Assembly: GCA_905221605.1 (NCBI GenBank)
Contig: CAJNDS010002357.1
Coordinates: 804,831 to 868,830 of the forward strand
Length of the DNA: 64,000 nucleotides
Direction of reading: 5' to 3'
From: Symbiodinium natans
Lineage: Eukaryota; Sar; Dinophyceae; Suessiales; Symbiodiniaceae
Shown: one piece after another, positions 1 through 10,200 of the stretch
Numbering within the stretch: position 1 is the first letter of the stretch
Layout: each line of letters begins with the position of its first letter
Position numbers and translations under genes: made by a program
The notes under the pieces: model-generated
The model's database searches: none
What the model was told of the DNA's origin: nothing
The model's input: only the letters and a program-made list of their open reading frames with translations

Positions 1-13
1 GGGCTCATCGCAG

Positions 14-1223
14 TTTAGAGGAGCTGACCTCACGGCGCGTCCTCGCGCTGCTGGAGCGGATCATGCAGCTGACGACGGAGTGCCGAGAGGTTCTCCCAGC
101 CCACTCCCTGCGGTGTGGGGTTTAGGTTTAGGGTTTAGGGTTTAGGGTTCAGGATTTAGGGTTTAGGGTTTAGGGTTTGTTGTTTAGGGTTTAGGGTTCA
201 AGGTTTAGGGTTTAGGGTTTAGGGTTTAGGGTTTAAGGGTTTAGGGTTTAGGGTTTCGGGTTTAGGGTCTAGGGTTTAGGCTTCACGCCCGTTTTTCGCG
301 GGTGTAGGTTTGCCCCACAGCCCCGCACCGGCATTCCGAAACTTTCCCGAACCCCGAAGCCCGACACTGCAGATTTCCAACCTAGAGCCTAAGCCCTGAA
401 CCCTAAGCCCCAATTCCTAAACCCCAAACCCCAAACCCTAAATCGAGTTTGGGAGGCTTCAACGCAACTCGAACCGCCCAAAGAAACATTAGTAAAGAAA
501 ACATATATATATATGTACATATATGAATAGTAGTAATAGTACTAATAGTAATCATAATCATAATAAAAATAGTCATGATCGTAGTAGTACATTCGCCCTA
601 GGCTTACACCCTAAACCCTATCACCTACATAAAGCCCTAGGCCCCTCACGACCCGAAACCCCGACGAGCAAGAAAGAGTCTGCCTATAGTTGGTACGGCA
701 AGGACTTGAGGGTGCTTTCCATCTGCTAGTCTGCTGGGTTCTTAGAGCTCACGGCTCGAAGCCCCTAAACCCTAGAACCCTGAACCCTCAACCAGACGAT
801 GGAGCCAGAGCGTCTACGGGTGTATGGGTTCATGGCTTTGGCCTGCGCTTTCAGGCTTAGGGCTTAGGGCTTAGGGCTTAGGGCTTAGGGCTTAGGGCTT
901 AGGGTTTAGGGTTTAGGGTTTAGGGTTAAGGTCCCTCGGACCGATACACGCTAAACCCTAAACTTTCCTCGCAGCGTCCTAGTAGGGCTTCTTCTGAGTC
1001 GACACGCTAAACCCCGACCCCTGAGTTCGGACCCCCCGTAGCCCTCAACCCTGGACCCAATACCCAGTACACCCTTACCCTAAACCCTGAACCCTGAATC
1101 CTATCAACCCTGCGTGTGTGAACAGGCCGCTTGGTCTGGTCCTTAGGTGCTAAGGCACGGGGAGACTGTGCAGTTGCCCAGCCTCGCCGCAGCATCAAAG
1201 CATGCACTGAGAAGCTAGCCTAG
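14..1223 (+). CDS. 3' part of an unrecognised gene, three exons
   Basis: Three exons join in phase: 14-112 (LEELTSRRVLALLERIMQL, helical), 796-854 (RWSQSVYGCMGSWLWPA) and 1126-1223, which ends KACTEKLA at a TAG. Acceptors are GCAG, CCAG and ACAG. Donors are GT at 113 and GC at 855. Exon 1 leaves two bases of a codon and exon 2 one base, and the next exon supplies the missing bases each time. Both introns open with TTTAGGG-type repeats and the first closes with CCCTAAA-type repeats. The 5' part lies outside the window. No family was recognised. The stop faces the stop of the - gene at 1246, 22 bases away. Exons, phases and stop are seen; splicing is inferred. Confidence 0.5.
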
Positions 1224-1245
1224 GATCTGTTACCGTGGAGTTTTT

Positions 1246-4200
1246 TTAGGAAGGGCATCCAAGAACTTGTACAACTCCCAATGCTCTATATCTCCCTAAC
1301 CGTAAGCCCAAAACCTGAAGATCGAATTGAGGGGTATTTCCCAAATAGGGTTCATCCATGAAGCCCTTGACTCACACCTTCCGAAACCCTAAGCCCTAAT
1401 CCCTAAGCCCCTAAGCCCAAGCCCTACACCCTAAACCCTAAACCCTAAACCCTAAACCCTAAACCCTAGAACTTGACCCCTCTCCGACATTGATCTTGAA
1501 GCATGGACCTTCGCCTTCAGCTCTGCTTCGGCACAGGACTGGGCCGCTGCGGGCGAATTCGCTAGGGTTTAGGGTTCAGGGTTCAGGGTTTAGGGTTTAG
1601 GGTTTAGGGTTTAGGGTTTAGGGTTTAGGGTTTGGGGACCTTTAGGGTCTCTTTTTCCTCAGCCTCGGTGTGCGGTTGTTAGATGTTAAACTCAACTCTT
1701 CTCCTCGCTTGGGACTCTTCTCCTCGCCCGCTCTACTCCTGGCTCATCCCTGGAGTGTCCAACCCCCTGAGTGTCCCTGGAGTGCCCAACCCCAGAGTGT
1801 CCTTGAAGTGCCCAACCCCAGAGTGTCCCTGGAGCGCCCAACCCCAGAGTATCTCTAAACAGAGAGGGTGGGGATGTGCGAAGTAAGAGTATTGTTTATT
1901 TACGTAAACGCAAGGGTATATTGATCTCATGAAGGTTCTAAGGGCAGTACGGTCAAAACTTATGATAAGAAAGGTTCGAAGGTCCACCAGAGTCTGGGAC
2001 ATTTCTTAACCAGGCAGATGTATTAAGAAAGGTAGATTTGAGGCGAGAGTCTTGAAAACATTTCTTATTCAACCTGACCAACCCTTTGCTTTCTCCGCCC
2101 TCCAGCCCTCCAGCCCTCCAGCCCTCCAGCCCTCCAGCCCTCCAGCCCTCCAGCCCTCCAGCCCTCCAGCCCTCCAGCTGGAGGGCTGGAGGGCTGGAGG
2201 GCTGGAGGGCTGGAGGGCTGGAGGGCTGGAGGGCTGGAGCCTTGCAAAAAGGCCATTCAATTTGTAATTACGTTTGGGTTGCGATTCAGACTCTGAATAT
2301 AATTATTTTTCTCAATTCGAGAGTCTAATTTCTTGCTTCATAAAATTTCTTAACACAAAGTTCCACCGTATAGGGTGTAGGGGGGTGCAGGGTCTAGGCT
2401 CACCAGAAACCTCCGCCTCTTCAGCAACCGCTTCGTTCCCTGAGGCAGGGGAGCTGTGTGCACTTCCGCCCCCAAAGAGGCTGGCGAAGTGACTTTGCCA
2501 CCCGCACTCCCCGCAAACAGGGGTTTGGGGCAGTTTAGGGCTACGCTCTTTCTTGATGTTTCTTAGGTAGGGACGGACACTCTCTTAAACTATGACCCAG
2601 AGCAGGCCCTAATTCCCTATTTTTGAGGGTTGAGCTTACCTTATAAGCCCCTTTTCAACCGAAAAGGGCACCCTTTTCTTCCTAGCTAACTCTTGGGTCG
2701 CTCTAAACCCTAGCCGCCCTAAACCCTATACGGGGGGACAACCAAGGAAGGAAATCAACTCCCCTAATCGCCCTGAACTTATATTTCCCAGATCGAACCA
2801 AGAAACAACCAAGAACACGGATAAGAGCAACCCAGGGGGGAAGGAAAAGGGGAAGGAATCCACACCCTTACCAAACCCTAAGAACCCAGGCACTACTTTT
2901 TGAACTTGTGGCTTTCTGTTCAAGCCCATCTTGAGCCAAATACGATTACCGGGTTCATTAACCCTTCCAACTTCCAACACTAACTCCTTTCTACAATACC
3001 AATTGCAGCTCCGCACTCCCCCTGTCCTAGGATTTCCTAGGACACATTGGAGATGCAGATCTTTTGGCCAAAAACTGCCATTACGGCAGCAGCCAGCTGC
3101 TTGAAATGCAAATTGTGGTTTAACGTCTTCCAGGACGGAATTATAGCACATTGGCTAACCTACTACCCGTAGAGAATCTTTTTTCACCTTGATCCTCTCA
3201 TCACTGAAGACTCCTTGGCCTTCTTCACCACAAACCGTGGTCTTCGCTACGCGAAAAGCTACTGACTCCTACTATCAGGGATTTCCAAACCCTTAATAGT
3301 AACCACCACATTGTCAGCACATTGGCTGTTCCAGCGCACCGGTCTCCAGAAAGAGAAAAACCATCCCTTCATCCATACCATCCAATCACTTCTTTTTCCG
3401 ATTGTTGGCAATCTTGAGGTGAAGTTGCAGCAGAATATACTCCAGGTCCGAAATCGTAAGAATAGGATCCTGTATGCCCCTTTGAATTGAGGATACCAAT
3501 CCTTCTCTCTTTGCGTCCTCAATCGCCTGGCAAGATTGACCCAGCTCTTCATTCGCATTGGCAGACCCTGGTGCCTCCGCATCGGATGGACGATCCTTTT
3601 CCTCAGGATCGTGCACCATTACCACCTCTTCTTTTTTGGGACTCTGACTTTTCTCCTTCTTCTTTGTCTTTCCACCGACATTTGACTTTGTGCGCGTCTT
3701 CGAGGATTTTTCCACTGCAGAAGCCACCACATTGGATGTTGATCCACCCTTCTCAATGATCGTCGGCATCTTCTTCGGCTTTGGAACCATGAGAGTGTAA
3801 GGATCTTCGATAGCTGCAGCTTTCCTCTTCTTTTTTACCTTTTTCTTCTCCTCCTCAACGGCAACCTCCGTCTCCGAAGTCTCAACCACTTCTTTTTCGG
3901 CAGGAATATCTTTGCTGGACTCCCCTTCTAGGGACCTCTTTTTCCCTTTTTTGGGATCCTTTTCTTCTCCCAAATTGGCTCGCTCATACCATATCCTCAG
4001 GTCATTGACCCATTCTTCCACCTCCGCGAGCGAAACATCATACGACTTCACTACTTCGAGGTTCCGTCTCTTGGTCTCTTCGTCATAAACCATAAAATCC
4101 TCCTCATCATCATCGAACTGTTCAGGAGGGATCTCCTTTTCTCCACCATTTGCACCAGACTTTCTCCTTGGACCATCCCTTAGGGGCGTCCTTGGAGACC

Positions 4201-7200
4201 TTGGCCTCTGTTTTTCCAACGGAACACCATGCTCGAAGACACACCTGTCACCAAATCGACACTTCCCAGACCGAGCAAACTGGACGCACCTCACACCAGT
4301 TGCATCATGCGAGAACCCACAATCCTTTCCAGCGAAACATTCTCTCCCTGCCACATAGTATTTGCACCAATATGAATGTAGCACCACATCATCTTCGGAA
4401 TGGATGAATTTGCAGTCGTCACCAAATTTGCAGCGATCTTTCCCTTTGCCAAACCAATAGCAGAAACCCTTCTTCCTCTTCTCCAAGCGCTCTGCCTCAT
4501 ACCGGTCCATAGGGCGACTGTGCTCTACATGAACATTGCCATGTACCTGGGGACTGCTCCCTTCACCCGACGTGCTATCAGTATTTGGTGCTTGGAGTAC
4601 AGCTGGAAAACCTGGCCTTGGTCCTACCACCTTCATGATCGGTTTTCCGCCAACTCCTGAGCCATGCTGAGACGATCCAAAAACATTGAACATCTTCATG
4701 AAGGCCTTCCTAGCGCCAATCTTCTGCACCCTTTTGATTGGACGTTTCATTGCTCCAACCTTGCATCCAGATGCATTCAAAGGACGCAACCTTCTAAACC
4801 CAACTCTATGTCCCTTCTTCCAAAGAGCCATAAGAATTTTAGAGGCAGTGACATTCTCCACCTCTACCTTTTCCAATGATCCCTCACTTCCCGGAACAAA
4901 CCCATCCATCTCTGAAGACCTTTCCATCTTTTTTGACACCACTTCGTCAAGGTAGTCTTCTGAAATCCAGGGTAAGTTCCCCTTAGAGGAAGGATTGTCA
5001 TCATTGTTTGGTCCTTCACCAGGATATCCTTTGGTGCTGTCAAAGATCTTACCAGTAGTGCGGTCCTGCATAGAGAAATTCGAAGCCACGCGGGAGTACA
5101 CTGACCACAAGAAAATCCTTGTGTCCGCCAGTCTGGATGACCCACTGGATTTCTCCTCTTCCGGAGAAACTTCTGGCGCTTTGCCCTTCCCTCCAGTGTC
5201 ACCGCTTGTCTCACCTCCAGCATCTTCAATGGGAATAAGGGATTCATTGTTCCCTTGATCAAGCACCGCATCCTCTAGTCCAAGAACTTCCAGCATCGCT
5301 GTCGAAGGATCCACCTCCTCATCCGCATCGTCGTCCATCCTTCTCCAGAGAGCCTCCAATTGGTCCGCACAAGTCGCCGCTTGAAGAAACTCCATCAACC
5401 GAGCCCTCCCGCGCTGCCAGAGAAATTCTGAAACCATCACCGACCCTTGTGCTCCCAGATTCAGGAATGGGTGAACCATTTTGGCTACCCTCGCCATAAG
5501 TTCAATATGAACTTCCATGCCTGGACTGCGGCTCCAATCATAGGCAATTGCCTCCATAGCAGTACCAAACTTGTCCGTATTCTTGAATTCCCCTTCCAGA
5601 CCAGGAGACAACAAGGTACCCATCACCGAAAGAGGGTAATTCCCCACCGCCGGCAAGCACGGGTTGTCATGGAACGAATGATGCAGGTCAGTATAATGTC
5701 CTTGATCTCTCCTTTGAAAAAGGAGTGTTCCAGTCCCTAGCTGGGCATTCATTTCATCCACTTGAACCATTTCAGCACATATCCTCTGTGCCAGGTGCGC
5801 CATTGCTGGCCAGACGGTACGATCGGTCAGACCGCGACGCATAACCCAATCAGTTATTAGCGACTGGATCAGCGTTCCTGGATCATACACCATAGCCATT
5901 GCACCGTCTCCCATTGACTGATCAGCATCGTCCTCCAGTGCCAGGTTCTCATCCTGTTCGCTTGCACCCTCGGATGACATGCTAATAACCAAATTTCGAT
6001 CCATCTTATTGGACCCTTTTTGGCAATCTCTTTGCCCCATTGGCAACTTGCCAACTGCAACCTTCCAATAAATTCGAGTCAGAAGGCCTTTCACCAGCAA
6101 TTGCTGAAGGTCACTCCTCACCGGACCACCATCCAACATCTTCGCATCATTACCACGGAGATCATTGCTCCCGCCTTCTCCTTCTTTTTGGTCGGTCTCC
6201 TCGCCAGAAATCTGTACTGCTCCTTCCGGCGCCGTCTCCTGTCCAGCCACTTCATGCCCAGGAAGAACTTGAGCGCTTTCAGAGACATTCACCTGTCCAG
6301 CAGCACCTTGCCCAGGTAAAACCTCATCCGTGGAGCCCACCGCCAGCGAACCAACCATAACTGAACCATCCCTTGTTCTTTTTTGAGACCGTTCAGCTCG
6401 ACGAGAAGGTTGTGGTAGCGAAAAAACTTGAGAAGTCACTTCTTGGCGGGTCTCCCCCCGCGACGCTTTGTCGCGCCCTTCGCCAAGGTGAACCGATTTT
6501 TTCGGCCCAGCATTGGAGCCTGAAGAACCACTTTGTGGAACATTGCCACGACTCGCAGTTCTCCACGAATCCCTTTCTTGCAAAAAGAGTTCCTTCAGGC
6601 GTTGTACCGCATTGGTCTCCTCCTCGCTTGAATCGCTTGAGGAAGCGGCATACGAGACCAAAGCCTCCGCCTGGTCATCATCATCCACCACATCTGCCCA
6701 CGCTCTGCTGAATGGATACGACAAACCACCACGAGGTTTCACCGGCTCCAGTGGCTTCGGTTTTTCCACCACTTCCGCCAGTTGCACTCGTCGTTGTGAC
6801 CGAGATCGTGGCACCTGTCGCACCTGTTTTTTGTCCAGCAAGGGCCTTCCCCTTCTTACAGGGTTTGATCTTGACCGATACTTTTTCGTTGGTGGATTCA
6901 CCGGCGGCATTCCAACTCCCACCAACCGCAGCTTCTGTACGCACAACGGAGACCTCTGCGCAAGCGTCCAACCATCACGGTACCTGACCTTATCAAAAAG
7001 CTCCCGATAGGAACCTCTCGGCATAGTTTTTGCACCGGAGTCTTCAGCTTCACGCACCTGAGTGAGGGTTCGCACCGCCGCTCTTCCAGTCCCTTTGTTC
7101 CCAGAAGATTGTTGTACCCGTACAGATGCATCAGAAGGAACTGCCTTTTCCGGTCCTCCCGGTCGATATCGGACCTCACCCACCAATTGCAGAATTTTGC

Positions 7201-10200
7201 ATGCGGTCACTTTGTTGATCCCTTTGTCAACCAAATCTTCCACAAAGATGAACTCTTGCAAGTCCGACACATTGGTCACACCAAGCGTAATCATCACCTC
7301 ACTTACATGAGGGGTATACACCCACAGGTGTGCGTTGCGAGCCATCCAATTTTCAATCGGCTCCTCCGGATTGTGAAGCTGAGTACTAGTGGATGCAGCC
7401 ACCGAATTCTTTTGCTCATCAGCTTCTACTTCATCCAGAATACCTTTTTCACCATCTTTTTGTGACACATTGGTCATTTGCAGCGCTTTTGGTGCCGAGG
7501 ATGAGGAAGATTCAGCTCCCCCACTCGCAGGTGGCTGAAAAGTGCTTCTATCCGTAAGCTCCCATCCTCTCTCTTTTTCAAACCGGACCTGATTGGCCAC
7601 CTGTACCAAGTGTTTCAGGAGCGACAACCGCTCCTCTGACATCTCGTCATGGGAGTACTTGCAGAAATTTAACCCTTTCCGGCAACGTCCTCTGAGGTAA
7701 TAATCGAAACAGCAATGGTGGAACCCTGCGTCCCTTAGTGACTTCCTGGAAGCATTGTCCCAAGCTTTGCCGGGCTCCCAAGTCCCTTCCAATGCTACAT
7801 CATCGTTGTGAAGGTACCTGCATGCAGTCCCATATTTACAACCACCTTGATTGTAATACAGACACAGCCGACCTTTTGGCTCACCCGACGTAGGCTCACC
7901 CTTTGATGCACCTTTGCCAAAATTGTACTTGGCCCGGAAGGCTAAATCCTCCCGCTCCTGCTGTGCCTCATCCACTGTACCTTCCTCTGTGGGAGGGTCA
8001 CCGATGTTCCCGTCCTCATCATCAGCTTCTTGGCTATTCTTTGGATCAGTTGACCCCCCTTCTGGCCAACCTTCACCGTACCGACGATGCTCATAGGGAC
8101 ACCCATCGCCATTGCGACACCTTCCCTTATTGAAGAACCTGCACAGCTTGCTGTAACCAGGTGACAACACCGTCTTTGGTGTCATGTAAGCCTTTTTGTA
8201 CTGGTCAGGAACCATGTAGGCTTCCATTGGCTTGTTCTCCCTTTTGCTCATGGATTGCACTGCACCATCAAGCTCCTGCAAAAATAGCTTGGTGTCCAAC
8301 CAAAGCGCGTTCCAAAACTCATCTTCCCCTTGATTCAGCACCGTTGCCACCGCTTCACCCACAACTGGTCGAGAAAATCTCCTTTTTCTACATGCCAGTT
8401 CGAAAAGCGCGTTGTGGTACTGTTTTCGGGAAAAAGTGGTTAACTTCCCCAAGCCTGTGCTTTCTGTACCATCAGGCTTCCAACCATCATCTTGCAAGAT
8501 GCCATACGCGCGCCGAGCTTCCGCATTGAGGAATGCCTGATCCGCAACACACTCCTGTAAATCTTCCATCGGCCGACCTAACAGCGTCCCAGTAATTTTG
8601 CCAACATAGGCTTCCTCTTCATTTCCATTCTCCAGAAGAGCTTTGTAGATCTTTTCTCCATAAAGTTGCCTTTCTTTTCGTTCTTCAGAAGACAACTCCT
8701 GTACCACAAGCTCTTCATCGGATTGCTCTTCCTCCTGTTTCCAGTCCCATTGACCGTTGGAATCTTGGTACCATTGACCAGCATACCATGAATCCGTCCA
8801 CCACGTACTCCAGCCGCTGGGTTTCCACTTCCGCAGCGTCGAAGAAGAGTCCTCCACGTCCTCTTCCAAAACCAGAAAGGTGTCCAAGATTATGGTACCA
8901 TCATCTTCCACTCGTTTCACTGTTCCATTGACAGTATCACCAAACTTGAACTGATATGCATTGTTCCCTTCTGCAGGAATCAATACATTCATATCCCCAT
9001 GGTCCAAAAAAGCTCCATACCCATTGATGCAGCGCACCAGACCCATGATCTCATCTCCCTCTTGATAGCAATGTGGCCCAGGTGACTCCAAGGCTCCCGC
9101 TCGGGGCACTTTCTTTACACGCTCTTCAGAAACCATCTCTGTATCATCGGCTCCTGGCGCATCCTTTGTCTTCACCTTTGGGTCACACTGCTCGTCCTGC
9201 TCCACGAGTCCCACAAGCTCATCTTTTTTGTGCTCCTGGATTTCAGGACCTCCCTTTTTCTCCGCCAACGGCTTTGCCTCATCTGCTGTAGTTCGCTCGG
9301 TGTCGACTTCCGGTGAACTTCCAGACGGCAACGCTTCTCCCTTCATGGGAGTGGACCCATCATTGGAGTCCTTTGTCTCACCTTCTGCAGCAGGCAAATC
9401 TTCTTCCACTGCAGGGCAATTGAGTCGATCATCCACGGCAGGCACGCTTTCTTCCACCGCAGGCTCCTTTGGTTCCATGGCCTCCAAAGGAGAATTTCCA
9501 CCATCATTGACCACAGCTGCCTCATTGGCTCCGGTGTAGCCCTTGTCATTTCGTTCCTCGCTGCTAACTTCAGGTTGCACCAGTGCGTCCACCTGTGAAC
9601 CTCCATCATCAGCTGCTGCGGAGACCTGCGCCCCATTGTTGCAGTCGCCCGTGGAACGTACCACCACATGCACCTCAACCCGTGCTTCCTTCGCACTCCA
9701 GGTAATATCTGGCGCATCAACCCGCGCATCATTGGCGCTCCAGGCCTCATTTTTCAGATCATCCGTGTCTCCAGCTATTCCAGAAGCTTCTTTTTCCCCT
9801 TGAATGGCAGAATTCTTGGCACCAAACGAAGAGACCTCCTCAGTCGTAACACACAACTTTTTCTCTCCATCCTCCGAATCTCCAGGACCACCTTCCTGAA
9901 CAACAGGTACCACATCCACCACTCGCTCTTCTGCAGCCGACACAGTTCCGATCACCTCATTGGGCATTTTCTCTTCTGGATCCACCAATTCCATCGCTGC
10001 CCCACCCTCAGAAAGCGCTTCTGTTTCTTCCCGATCCAGGTGTTGAGCTCCAGCGATGTTGGCTTGGTTCCCAGGAATCCCTTCCTCATCAGGAGAACCC
10101 GGGGTCGGGGCGTCACCATCAGCCCTAGGACCGCTATCCCTGATAGTAGAGGAAAAATCTTTTTCACCTAAACTATTTACACTACCCTGGAATGCCCTCG

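Larger units (their letters stand above)
1640..2728. other. Intron interior of the - gene, no exon seen
   Basis: A TTTAGGG array ends near 1635 and CCCTAAA begins near 2704. Between them are a short tandem repeat (1735-1860), a spacer with no clear coding (1870-2090), a long palindrome (2100-2238) and an inverted-repeat element (2591-2697). The left LTR begins at 2729. Confidence 0.6.

Noticed and set aside
2052-2328. Four ORFs of Pro-Ala-Leu-Gln-Ser or Gly-Trp-Arg repeats
   Set aside because: They are frames across the palindromic CCAGCCCT repeat.
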